In this document: piece after piece, positions 1 through 6,808 of the stretch
How positions within the stretch are numbered: the stretch's first letter is position 1
Layout: every line of letters begins with the position of its first letter
Origin: Limiplasma sp036652695
GTDB lineage: Bacteria; Bacillota; Clostridia; Christensenellales; Aristaeellaceae
Assembly (NCBI GenBank): GCA_036652695.1
Contig: JAVVVJ010000075.1
Coordinates: forward strand, 1-10,805
Length of the DNA stretch: 10,805 nucleotides
Direction: 5' to 3'
Made by a program: the position numbers and the translations under genes
Notes under the pieces: model-generated
The model's input: the letters and a program-made list of their open reading frames with translations, nothing else
Told to the model about the DNA's origin: nothing
The model's database searches: none

Positions 1-58
1 CCACGAACAAAATCTGCTCATAGCTGCGTTGCGTTTTAGACTTAGATTAGTATTAGGC
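1..58. repeat. Partial copy (right half) of a dispersed palindromic repeat
   Basis: Bases 23-58 match the reverse complement of 9853-9888 at 33 of 36 positions, by hand alignment. Bases 1-56 also align directly, with small gaps, to 9889-9942, which is the loop plus right arm of the complete copy at 9853-9943. Both stretches begin with ccacg, share caaaa and catag in the loop, and share ttgcgttttag in the arm. The window edge therefore seems to cut a second copy of the same element inside its loop, with the left arm lying upstream. The copy lies 24 bases beyond the stop codon of the minus-strand gene ending at 83. Function is unknown; it resembles REP/BIME-type extragenic palindromes in size and position. 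Confidence 0.7.
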
Positions 59-82
59 TGGAATGAGGATGAGGTAAGCCCT

Positions 83-253
83 TCACCGAGTTTTGGGGCA
101 GCGCCCCAATGCATCGCTACCACCCGCGCATCTGCTGCATGCGCCGCAGCCTGCGCAGCCTGTGCCAGCTTTTTTTTGCCGCCGCACGCTGCCAATTGCC
201 AGCACGACCCAGCAGCCCAGCGCCGCTACAATCAAAAGATCCAAAAGGCTCAT
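83..253 (-). CDS. FeoB-associated Cys-rich membrane protein
   Basis: This 56-residue protein starts with ATG at 253 and ends with TGA at 83-85. It has one N-terminal membrane segment (about residues 4-22, rich in Leu, Val, Ile and Ala), then a basic stretch RRQKK (24-28), then a Gly/Cys-rich tail with a CxxCxxCxxC motif at Cys33, 36, 39 and 42. This is the layout of the small Cys-rich proteins encoded directly after feoB in many Firmicutes. They are thought to assist FeoB at the membrane, possibly like FeoC, but the exact role is not settled. A strong ribosome binding site, GAGGAGGAGG, precedes the start. The gene begins 15 bases after the feoB stop, so it should be the third gene of the feo operon. 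The last codons lie in a short palindrome (93-109), so the end of the tail may have been shaped by a repeat. Confidence 0.87.
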   Translation of the reverse strand: MSLLDLLIVAALGCWVVLAIGSVRRQKKAGTGCAGCGACSRCAGGSDALGRCPKTR

Positions 254-268
254 GAATCGGCCTCCTCC

Positions 269-2272
269 TCAAAATAGGCAAAGCACCCTGTATACCACAA
301 ACGCTACCACCCAAGCAATAACGCATTGCAGCACAACAACGCCAATGGTCTGCCACCGGCTGCCAAGCTCGCGCCGGAGGGCGGCCACAGCCGCCACGCA
401 GGGTGTGTACAAAAGTGTGAAGCAAAGGAAGCTCAGCGCCGACGTCCATGTAAAGAAACTGGAAAGTGTGGCGGGAAGCGCGGTCATCGTTGTGCCGGTG
501 AGCACGCTCAAGGTGCTGACCACCGCTTCCTTGGCGCTGAAGCCGGTAATCAGCGCGGTAGAAATGCGCCAGTCCGTAAAGCCAAGCGGCGCGAAGATGG
601 GCGCAATCAGCTTGCCGATCATGGCGAGCAGGCTGCTGCCGCTGTCCGCAACCACATTGAGCCGGGTATCGAACGTTCGCAAGAACCAGATGATGATTGT
701 GGCCACAAAGATCACGGTAAACGCGCGCTGCAAGAAGTCTTTCGCCTTATCCCACATCAGCAGGACCACGGATTGGGGCGATGGCAGGCGGTAGTTTGGC
801 AGCTCCATCATAAAGGGCATGGAGTTGCCTTTGAATAGGGTCGCCTTGCCTAACAGCGCAACCAGAATGGCCATCAAGATACCCATCCCGTACAGGGCGA
901 TCATCACCAACGCCTGATGCTGTGGGAAAAAGGCCATGGCAAATACGCTATAAATCGGTATTTTGGCGGAGCAGCTCATAAAAGGCGTCAAAAGGAGCGT
1001 CATCTTGCGGTCACGGCTGGAGGAGAGGGTGCGCGTGGCCATGATGGCGGGTACGGTGCAGCCAAAGCCGATCAGCATGGGTACGATGCTGCGACCCGAA
1101 AGCCCGATGCGCCGCAGCAGCTTATCCATCACAAACGCAACGCGCGCCATATAGCCCGTATCCTCCAAAATGGAAAGAAAGAAAAATAGCACTACGATAA
1201 TCGGCAAAAAGCTAAGCACGCTGCCTACACCCGCAAAAACGCCATCGATCACCAGCGAATGCACCACAGGATTGATGCCGTAGGCAGTCAGCGCACTATC
1301 CGCAAGCAAAGTCAGGCTATCGATGTCAGCGGCCAGCTGATCGGAAAGCCAAGCGCCCAACACATCAAACGTCAGCCAAAAGATGAATAGCATCACCCCA
1401 AAGAAAACGGGAAGGCCAAGGGTGCGGCTGGTGAGCAGCTTATCCAGCTGAATGCTGCGCAGACGCTCGCGGCTAACGCTGGGCTTTTTGACAGCCTCAT
1501 TGCACAGCTTGCCAATGAAGGTATAGCGCATATCGGCCAGCGCCTCGTTGCGGTCGAGCTGGCAATCGTGCTCCATCTCCAGAACGCTGTGCTCAATCAG
1601 CGCAAGCTCGTTTTGACTGATGCTCAGCTTTTCGCACATGCTCTGGTCGCCCTCTACGAGCTTGGTGGCGGCATAGCGGGGCGCGATGCGGTTTCGTTGT
1701 GCATGATCCTCAATCACGTGGGTTACGGCATGGATGCAGCGGTGTACGGGGCCGGGATCACAAAAGTCATGGCGCGCGGGGAGCACATGCTCTTTCACCA
1801 CGCGAATCGCTTGCGTGATCAGCTCCTCAATGCCTTCGTCCTTTGCGGCACTGATTGGCACAACGGGCACGCCAAGCCCCTCGGACATTTTTTGCGCATT
1901 CACGCTGCCGCCGTTTCCGCGCACCTCATCCATCATATTAAGAGCCACAACGGTGGGAATTTGCATTTCCAACAGCTGTAGGGTCAGGTAGAGGTTACGC
2001 TCTATATTGGTCGCGTCTACGATGTTGATGATGCAATCGGGCTTTTGCTCCAACAGAAAATCGCGGGTGACGATCTCCTCGCTGGAAAAGGGGCGAATGG
2101 AGTAGATGCCGGGCAGATCGACAACCTGGCAATGCTTGTGGTTGCGGATATCGCCCATCTTTTGATCTACCGTTACGCCGGGAAAGTTGCCGACGTGCTG
2201 GTTTGCACCCGTCAGATGGTTGAAAAGCGTGGTTTTGCCGCTGTTCTGGTTGCCTGCAAGCGCAAAAATCAT
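269..2272 (-). CDS. feoB: Ferrous iron transport protein B (FeoB)
   Basis: FeoB carries Fe(II) across the cytoplasmic membrane and has a cytosolic GTPase domain at its N-terminus. The G motifs are all visible: P-loop GNQNSGKT (residues 7-14), Thr34 of switch I in FPGVTV, DLPG (52-55), NMMD (112-115) and SAAKDEG (141-147). A helical spacer domain follows (about 165-265), then the membrane domain from about residue 285 to the end. The membrane domain carries the two conserved gate motifs, GFGCTVP (402-408) with a Cys and CSAKIP (434-439), and the late TLYTPC motif. At 667 residues it is somewhat shorter than the 773-residue E. coli protein but complete, with no frameshift. Its ATG overlaps the feoA stop by four bases, indicating translational coupling. 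Control is presumably from the promoter and operator upstream of feoA. Confidence 0.97.
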   Translation of the reverse strand: MIFALAGNQNSGKTTLFNHLTGANQHVGNFPGVTVDQKMGDIRNHKHCQVVDLPGIYSIRPFSSEEIVTRDFLLEQKPDCIINIVDATNIERNLYLTLQLLEMQIPTVVALNMMDEVRGNGGSVNAQKMSEGLGVPVVPISAAKDEGIEELITQAIRVVKEHVLPARHDFCDPGPVHRCIHAVTHVIEDHAQRNRIAPRYAATKLVEGDQSMCEKLSISQNELALIEHSVLEMEHDCQLDRNEALADMRYTFIGKLCNEAVKKPSVSRERLRSIQLDKLLTSRTLGLPVFFGVMLFIFWLTFDVLGAWLSDQLAADIDSLTLLADSALTAYGINPVVHSLVIDGVFAGVGSVLSFLPIIVVLFFFLSILEDTGYMARVAFVMDKLLRRIGLSGRSIVPMLIGFGCTVPAIMATRTLSSSRDRKMTLLLTPFMSCSAKIPIYSVFAMAFFPQHQALVMIALYGMGILMAILVALLGKATLFKGNSMPFMMELPNYRLPSPQSVVLLMWDKAKDFLQRAFTVIFVATIIIWFLRTFDTRLNVVADSGSSLLAMIGKLIAPIFAPLGFTDWRISTALITGFSAKEAVVSTLSVLTGTTMTALPATLSSFFTWTSALSFLCFTLLYTPCVAAVAALRRELGSRWQTIGVVVLQCVIAWVVAFVVYRVLCLF

Positions 2273-2493
2273 CCTACGGTCACCTCGATGCTCTTTGCGT
2301 CCTCCATGCGCAAAGTGAGTGCGTAATCCCGGATGTGAATTTCGATTGGGTCGCCCATGGGCGCAATTTTTTCGATCATAATCTTGGTGCGGGGGATAAT
2401 GCCCATATCCAGCAATCTAAGCCGTAAAGGTCCCTCCCCGCCCACCTTGGTAATGCTTGCTTCCTGCCCGATTGGCAATTGATCCAATGTCAT
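2269..2493 (-). CDS. feoA: Ferrous iron transport protein A (FeoA)
   Basis: FeoA is a small cytosolic protein with an SH3-like fold, required for FeoB activity. This 74-residue protein has the usual family pattern: LPIGQEASITKV near the start, then the glycine-led loop and RLLDMGIIPRT (about residues 26-36), then a hydrophobic strand with DPIEIHIRDYALTLR (48-62). The RLLDMG stretch is the most typical signature. The ribosome binding site is AAAGGGG, just upstream of the ATG at 2493. It is the first gene of the operon and overlaps feoB by four bases. The promoter 46 bases upstream is covered by a perfect inverted repeat, so expression is probably metal-repressed. Confidence 0.95.
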   Translation of the reverse strand: MTLDQLPIGQEASITKVGGEGPLRLRLLDMGIIPRTKIMIEKIAPMGDPIEIHIRDYALTLRMEDAKSIEVTVG

Positions 2494-2527
2494 GCGTATG
2501 CCCCTTTCGCCTGTGTTGTGGTCATGA

Positions 2528-2559
2528 GGACAATGGTTAGTATAGGCTAACCATTGTCC
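2528..2559. promoter_or_regulatory. Perfect 13-bp inverted repeat, probable iron/manganese repressor operator
   Basis: The arms ggacaatggttag (2528-2540) and ctaaccattgtcc (2547-2559) are exact reverse complements, separated by tatagg. The repeat covers the -10 element and most of the spacer of the feoA promoter, an ideal position for repression. The GGTTAG/CTAACC half-sites resemble those of DtxR/IdeR-family operators, although the spacing here is wider than in the classical compact box. The divergent gene at 2719 encodes a DtxR/MntR-type regulator, the natural candidate to bind here. Binding is inferred. Confidence 0.8.
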
Positions 2560-2567
2560 CTTGTCAA
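2539..2567 (-). promoter_or_regulatory. feoA promoter (sigma-A type)
   Basis: Read on the minus strand, TTGACA occupies 2567-2562 and TATACT occupies 2544-2539, with a 17-base spacer. This is a full -35 consensus and a five-of-six -10 at ideal spacing. Transcription should begin near 2532 and run through feoA, feoB and the Cys-rich gene. The perfect inverted repeat at 2528-2559 overlaps the -10 and probable start point. Confidence 0.85.
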
Positions 2568-2612
2568 GCCTTTTTTCGCATGCGGCGCAGATTTTGTGGC
2601 GGTGCTCGGCGG

Positions 2613-2630
2613 CTTTTGCCGGGGCAAAAG
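2613..2630. promoter_or_regulatory. Second dyad in the feoA/regulator divergent region
   Basis: cttttgcc (2613-2620) and ggcaaaag (2623-2630) are exact inverted repeats separated by gg. No T-run follows on either strand and no gene ends here, so it is not a convincing terminator. It lies just upstream of the possible promoter of the regulator gene at 2719, so it may be a protein binding site, but nothing identifies the protein. Confidence 0.4.
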
Positions 2631-2637
2631 ATCTGCC

Positions 2638-2666
2638 TTGTCAAGTTGATTTGTTTGTGTTACCCT
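2638..2666 (+). promoter_or_regulatory. Possible promoter of the metal regulator gene
   Basis: TTGTCA at 2638-2643 is followed after 17 bases by TACCCT at 2661-2666, a weak -10. The decamer ccttgtcaag containing the -35 also occurs at 2559-2568, where its complement supplies the feoA -35. The spacing is right but the -10 is poor, so this is tentative. Confidence 0.4.
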
Positions 2667-2718
2667 ATTTACATGCAGTAAAGCCAAAGAGAAGAAAAGA
2701 ACATAGGGAGATGGTTAT

Positions 2719-3102
2719 TTGGAAATCCATGAATCCGCGGAGGATTATCTCGAAATGATTTTGATGCTTCGGGAGCGCAAGGGATATGCGCGCGCGATTG
2801 ATATTGCCATGGGGCTTGGCGTGAGCAAGCCTTCTGTGAGCTATGCGATTAAGCAGCTGCGTGAGAACGGCTACCTCTGGGTGGATAAGGAAAACTTGAT
2901 CAACCTGAGCGATACGGGCGAGGCCATTGCGGAACGCGTCTATCACCGGCACAGGGTGCTGACCGATTTCTTTGTGGCGCTGGGTGTGAATGCGGCCACG
3001 GCGCACACCGACGCTTGCAAGGTGGAGCATGATTTGAGCGAGGAAACCTTTCAGGCCATTGCGGCGCATGCACGGGAGTGCGGGTCGAAAAAAAGCAAAT
3101 AA
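2719..3102 (+). CDS. DtxR/MntR-family metal-dependent transcriptional regulator
   Basis: This 127-residue protein has an N-terminal winged helix-turn-helix (about residues 5-65; GYARAIDIAMGLGVSKPSVS is the HTH region) followed by a metal-binding and dimerisation domain (about 70-120). It lacks the C-terminal SH3 domain of DtxR and IdeR, like MntR and TroR. Candidate metal ligands by alignment are Asp9, Glu12, His78, Cys100, Glu103 and His104. Asp9 matches MntR Asp8, while Cys100 and His96 match DtxR Cys102 and His98, so the site is a hybrid and the metal (Fe or Mn) is not certain. Divergence from feoA favours Fe(II). The start appears to be TTG, since AGGGAG at 2705-2710 sits eight bases upstream; the ATG at 2711 is in another frame and stops soon. 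The regulator probably represses feoAB through the repeat at 2528-2559. Confidence 0.9.
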   Translation: MEIHESAEDYLEMILMLRERKGYARAIDIAMGLGVSKPSVSYAIKQLRENGYLWVDKENLINLSDTGEAIAERVYHRHRVLTDFFVALGVNAATAHTDACKVEHDLSEETFQAIAAHARECGSKKSK

Positions 3103-3185
3103 GGAAAGAGCAATTCAACCTCAAGCCGCGGCTGAAAACTGCGCATGGCTGTCGGCGGGAAGGGTCGTATGCTAGGAGGAAAGCC

Positions 3186-5318
3186 ATGTTACGGATTCCC
3201 GAAAACTATTTGGAGCGAGTCTATGCCGGATGGCTGGGAAAGGTGATCGGCATTCGTTTGGGCGCACCCATTGAGAGCTGGACGTATGAAAAAATCGAAC
3301 GCATCTATGGTGATCTGCGCCACTATGCGGTAAACTATCACGAGTTCGCTGCGGATGACGATAGCAACGGCCCTCTGTTTTTTTTACGCGCACTGCTACA
3401 AGTGAAGCCCGGTGAGGAACTAACGGCACAGCATGTAGGCGAGGCGTTGCTTAATTACGCGCCGTTTGAGCACGGCTTTTTTTGGTGGGGCGGGTACGGC
3501 GTTTCCACGGAGCATACGGCGTACCTCAACCTGCGCAGTGGCATCAAGGCGCCCCAAAGCGGCAGCGCCGCGCAAAATGGAGCAGCCATCGCCGAACAAA
3601 TTGGCGGGCAGATTTTCATTGACACATGGGGGCTGGTTGCGCCCGGCAACCCGGACTTGGCAGCAAAGCTCGCGCGGCAGGCCGCCAGCGTGACGCATGA
3701 CGGCAACGGCGTTTACGGCGGCATCTTTGTGGCAGTCTGCGTCAGCCTTGCTTTTGTGGAGCGGGAAATTAGCCAGATGATAGAGCACGCGCTGCAATAT
3801 ATCCCATCGGACTGTGAATATGCGCGTGCCGTGCGCGCGGTTATGGCCTATCACGAGCGGCAGCCGAACCATTGGCGCGAGTGCTTTCATTATGTTCATG
3901 AAAATTTCGGATATGACCGCTATCCCGGTAACTGCCACATCATTCCCAATATCTCGGTGATGATCCTTGCGCTGCTCTATGGCGCGGGGAATTTTGACGA
4001 TACCTTGAATATCTGCAACATGTGCGGCTGGGATACCGATTGCAACGTCGGCAACGTAGGCGCCATCATGGGTACGCTTTGCGGCATCGAAGGGATTGAT
4101 TGTGAGAAATGGGCGAAGCCCATCGGCGATTTACTGATTTGCTCCAGCGTGATTGGGTCGCTGAACATCATGGATTTGCCGTATGGCGCAAGCTTTATCG
4201 CGATGCTGGCTTATCGCTTGGCGGGAGAAGCTCCACCGCCGCTCTGGCAGGAAATTTTTCAAAACCGCATCGATAGCTGTCACTTTGAGTACCCCGCCTC
4301 CACGCATGCCATGCGTGTGCGCACGGATGAAGGCGCGGCGCAAACGCTGGAGTTTTCCCTTGCCAACAGCACCGAGGCGGCCTTTACGGGCGCACGCTCG
4401 CTAAAGCTGACAGCCATGCCGCTGGAGGTGGGGCAGAAGGTATACCTGTATAAAAAGACCTATTATCAGCCTAAGGACTTTCATGACAGCCGGTATGACC
4501 CATGCTTCTCTCCAATTTTGTACCCCGGGCAGACGGTTGAGGGCAGCGTGCTGGTGCCGGAGTTCTCGTATCCGTGCAGCGCACGTCTCTACGTGCGTGA
4601 ATTGCGCACGGGCAAGGTGCTGGCGGGCGAGCCGATTCTGGTAAAGCAAGGCGAATGGGCGACGCTGCGCTACACCATCCCTAGGCTGGAGGGCACGCTG
4701 CTAGGCGAGGCGGGATTTCTGTTTGAAATGCTCGGTGGGGATGCTTGGCGCATCGATTTTGTCGCCTATGTGGATGACCTGATCTTTTCGGGCACGCCGC
4801 GCTATACGTTGGACTTTGCAAAAGAAGAGCAGGAGTGCTGGCCGGGTCTGCACAGAGAGATCAGTCAAATGACAAGGCTGAAGGGTATCCAATACTTGGA
4901 GGGTGGAGCGTTGCATCTATCCTGTTCGGATTATGCCGAGGCGTATACCGGACGTTATGATTGGCGCGATTATACCGCCGTGTTTGACATAACGCCCCTT
5001 ACGGGCACGCATCATCGGGTGAATGTGCGCGTGCAGGGGGCGATTCGTTCCTACGCCTTTGGGTTTGAAGGGCAGGGCAGGCTTGCGCTGCTGAAAAACC
5101 AAAATGGATATTGCGTTCTTTGTGAACGGGCGTTTGCGTGGCGATGCAACCAGCGCTACCATATGGAGGTCACGGTGCGCGATAACGTGATTGCCGCGCG
5201 CTGCGATGGCGTGGAGCTGCTCTTTACGGATGAGCACGAGCCGTATCTGGAAGGCTCCATCGGCTTGGCGGTTTGCGGGGGCAGCCATCTCCAATGCGAG
5301 CGGGTGGAGCTGCGATAG
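3186..5318 (+). CDS. ADP-ribosylglycohydrolase-fold protein with C-terminal beta-rich domains
   Basis: The 710-residue product has no signal peptide and should be cytosolic. Residues 1 to about 360 form an ADP-ribosylglycohydrolase (ARH/DraG) domain: GWLGKVIG near residues 15-22, the first acidic metal-site motif DDDS (57-60, TDDT in DraG and ARH3), and the second, GWDTDCN (281-287, usually GGDTDT). Both Thr positions are changed (Asp57, Cys286), so this is a divergent subfamily. Residues about 367-533 look like a beta-sandwich, and about 535-710 resemble a LamG/concanavalin-like domain; these two calls rest on sequence texture. ARH enzymes hydrolyse ADP-ribosyl bonds using paired Mg or Mn ions, but related proteins in sugar loci may act on other glycosides. 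The start at 3186 is chosen for AGGAGG at 3175-3180; an in-frame GTG at 3078 overlaps the regulator gene and lacks a ribosome binding site. The sugar transporter follows on the same strand. Confidence 0.85.
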   Translation: MLRIPENYLERVYAGWLGKVIGIRLGAPIESWTYEKIERIYGDLRHYAVNYHEFAADDDSNGPLFFLRALLQVKPGEELTAQHVGEALLNYAPFEHGFFWWGGYGVSTEHTAYLNLRSGIKAPQSGSAAQNGAAIAEQIGGQIFIDTWGLVAPGNPDLAAKLARQAASVTHDGNGVYGGIFVAVCVSLAFVEREISQMIEHALQYIPSDCEYARAVRAVMAYHERQPNHWRECFHYVHENFGYDRYPGNCHIIPNISVMILALLYGAGNFDDTLNICNMCGWDTDCNVGNVGAIMGTLCGIEGIDCEKWAKPIGDLLICSSVIGSLNIMDLPYGASFIAMLAYRLAGEAPPPLWQEIFQNRIDSCHFEYPASTHAMRVRTDEGAAQTLEFSLANSTEAAFTGARSLKLTAMPLEVGQKVYLYKKTYYQPKDFHDSRYDPCFSPILYPGQTVEGSVLVPEFSYPCSARLYVRELRTGKVLAGEPILVKQGEWATLRYTIPRLEGTLLGEAGFLFEMLGGDAWRIDFVAYVDDLIFSGTPRYTLDFAKEEQECWPGLHREISQMTRLKGIQYLEGGALHLSCSDYAEAYTGRYDWRDYTAVFDITPLTGTHHRVNVRVQGAIRSYAFGFEGQGRLALLKNQNGYCVLCERAFAWRCNQRYHMEVTVRDNVIAARCDGVELLFTDEHEPYLEGSIGLAVCGGSHLQCERVELR

Positions 5319-5415
5319 CGCTGATTCACAATATCAAGATACGCAAGCGTTTCATTACTTCTGTACCAATAGCACAAAGAAAGACATATATTTTGAAAAA
5401 AAACCCGAAAATCAC

Positions 5416-5444
5416 TTGACAAAGTTTGTAGGACGTATTATATT
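5416..5444 (+). promoter_or_regulatory. Promoter of the ABC transporter/aldolase operon
   Basis: TTGACA at 5416-5421 and TATATT at 5439-5444 are separated by exactly 17 bases, a near-consensus sigma-A promoter. Transcription should start near 5451, leaving a leader of about 50 bases before the binding-protein ATG at 5504, which has AAGGAGG at 5488-5494. This suggests that the transporter can be transcribed separately from the ADP-ribosylglycohydrolase-like gene upstream. Confidence 0.8.
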
Positions 5445-5455
5445 TAAGACATACG
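5434..5455. promoter_or_regulatory. Possible operator dyad over the transporter promoter
   Basis: cgtat (5434-5438) and atacg (5451-5455) are inverted repeats separated by 12 bases, spanning the -10 element and probable start site. The arms are only five bases, so chance is possible. The palindrome acgcaagcgt at 5341-5350, further upstream, has a LacI-like centre but does not match a catabolite-responsive element properly. No sugar regulator gene lies in the window. Confidence 0.3.
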
Positions 5456-5503
5456 AGGCGCAAGCCAATCGTGCAACAAAATAACGCAAGGAGGAATCCC
5501 TAA

Positions 5504-6787
5504 ATGAAGAAAATGCTATCGATCCTGTTGGCAATGACAATGGTATTTTCCATGGTTTCTTTCGCAGCCGCCGAGGCAACTACCACTATTAGTTTGTGGA
5601 CATTCCCCGTATGGGGCTCTGATGGTACGTTTGAACCTCAGATTATCGCTGCCTTTGAGGCCGCCAACCCCGGCATCAAGGTGGAGCTGACCACGATCGA
5701 TTATCAGGCGGGCGATGATAAGCTCAATGCCTCCATCGAAGCTGGCACCGGCCCCGACGTGCTGCTCGAAACCCCCCAGCGCCTTAACAAATATGGCATG
5801 AATGGCAAGATGGCTCCGCTGGATGATATGTTCACCGATGAGATCAAGGCCGATTTCAGCGCGCCTGATCTGATGACCATCAACAGCCTAGGCAATGACG
5901 GCCACTATTGGACCTTCCCGATGTCCCTTACCGCGCATTGCATGGCGATTAACCTCGACCAGTGGACCAAGTCTGGCGCGATTGATTTTGTGAACCTTGA
6001 GGGCGACCGTTGCTGGACGACGGAAAACTTCATCAAGGCTTGCGAGAAGCTGACGGAAGCTGGCTTTGTGTCCTCCATCGTCTATTGCGGCGGTCAAGGC
6101 GGCGATCAGGGCACCCGCGCGTTGGTTTTCAACATGTATGACGCTTCCTTCGTAAACCCCGAGCATACCGAGTGGACCATCGGTTCCGAAGCGGGCAAGA
6201 AGGCTCTTCAGCAGCTCAAGGACATGGTAGACAAGAAAACCATCTCCTATGACGCCGGTATCGTCGCGGGCGACGAGCTCCAGCTTTTTGCCAATGGCAC
6301 CGTAGCGACCTCCCTGTGCTGGAACGCCCTGCAACCGAAGAACTATGGCGCGCAGATGAACTTCAAGGCCATTCCGCTGCCTTTCCCCTCCGAGGATGGC
6401 GTGCCGGTGCTGGAAGCTGGCCTGTATGGCTTTGGCGTATTTGACAAAGGCGACGCAGCCAAAATTGACGCCTCCAAGAAATTCATTGAGTTTGCTTGCC
6501 GCGATGCTGAGTGGGGCGTAAAATCCGCGAAGGCCAACAATTTCTTCCCGGTGTTCAAGTCTTTGGGCGATGTATATGCGGATTCCGAAGATGACCAGAT
6601 GCCCGCTTACAGCGCAAATATCAAGTACATCGGCGACCTGTTCAACGTGATGCCCAGCTTCACCGAACAGCGCCCCGAATGGTGGGGCATGCTGCAATAC
6701 GTCTTCTCCGGCGAGAAGACTGTGGAGCAGGCGCTGGCGGATTATACCGCCAACTGCAACAAGGCGCAGGCTGCCTATAACAAGTAA
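5504..6787 (+). CDS. Sugar ABC transporter, extracellular solute-binding protein
   Basis: This 427-residue protein is a family 1 extracellular solute-binding protein of the carbohydrate type. The start of the mature protein, ISLWTFPVWG, then FEAANPGIKVELTTIDYQ and the later GPDVLLETPQ are typical of sugar and oligosaccharide receptors; the ligand cannot be predicted. Residues 1-23 form a signal peptide: basic MKK, a hydrophobic core and AAA before Glu24. There is no lipobox Cys, so it should be cleaved by signal peptidase I and released, not lipid-anchored as in most monoderm Firmicutes. AAGGAGG at 5488-5494 fixes the start. It heads the transporter operon behind a strong promoter. The 246-base gap to the first permease holds a structured element that could lower downstream expression and leave the receptor in excess. 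Confidence 0.93.
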   Translation: MKKMLSILLAMTMVFSMVSFAAAEATTTISLWTFPVWGSDGTFEPQIIAAFEAANPGIKVELTTIDYQAGDDKLNASIEAGTGPDVLLETPQRLNKYGMNGKMAPLDDMFTDEIKADFSAPDLMTINSLGNDGHYWTFPMSLTAHCMAINLDQWTKSGAIDFVNLEGDRCWTTENFIKACEKLTEAGFVSSIVYCGGQGGDQGTRALVFNMYDASFVNPEHTEWTIGSEAGKKALQQLKDMVDKKTISYDAGIVAGDELQLFANGTVATSLCWNALQPKNYGAQMNFKAIPLPFPSEDGVPVLEAGLYGFGVFDKGDAAKIDASKKFIEFACRDAEWGVKSAKANNFFPVFKSLGDVYADSEDDQMPAYSANIKYIGDLFNVMPSFTEQRPEWWGMLQYVFSGEKTVEQALADYTANCNKAQAAYNK

Positions 6788-6808
6788 GAATGGTTCAGTA
6801 ACATATGG

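Noticed and set aside
326..838. Plus-strand open frames opposite feoB (for example 326-838, 93-794 and 1568-1981)
   Set aside because: feoB is unambiguous on the other strand, and these translations are low-complexity or lack any domain signature.
2711..2758. ATG at 2711 as the start of the metal regulator
   Set aside because: It is in a different frame and reaches a stop after 15 codons; the DtxR-type sequence begins in frame at TTG 2719.
3078..3185. GTG at 3078 as an upstream start for the ADP-ribosylglycohydrolase-like gene
   Set aside because: It would overlap the regulator gene, add a Lys/Arg-rich stretch with no family resemblance, and has no ribosome binding site, while ATG 3186 has AGGAGG at the right distance.
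5341..5354. Catabolite-responsive element (cre) upstream of the transporter promoter
   Set aside because: The left half fits loosely, but the right half is out of register by one base and the spacing is wrong, so it does not meet the consensus.
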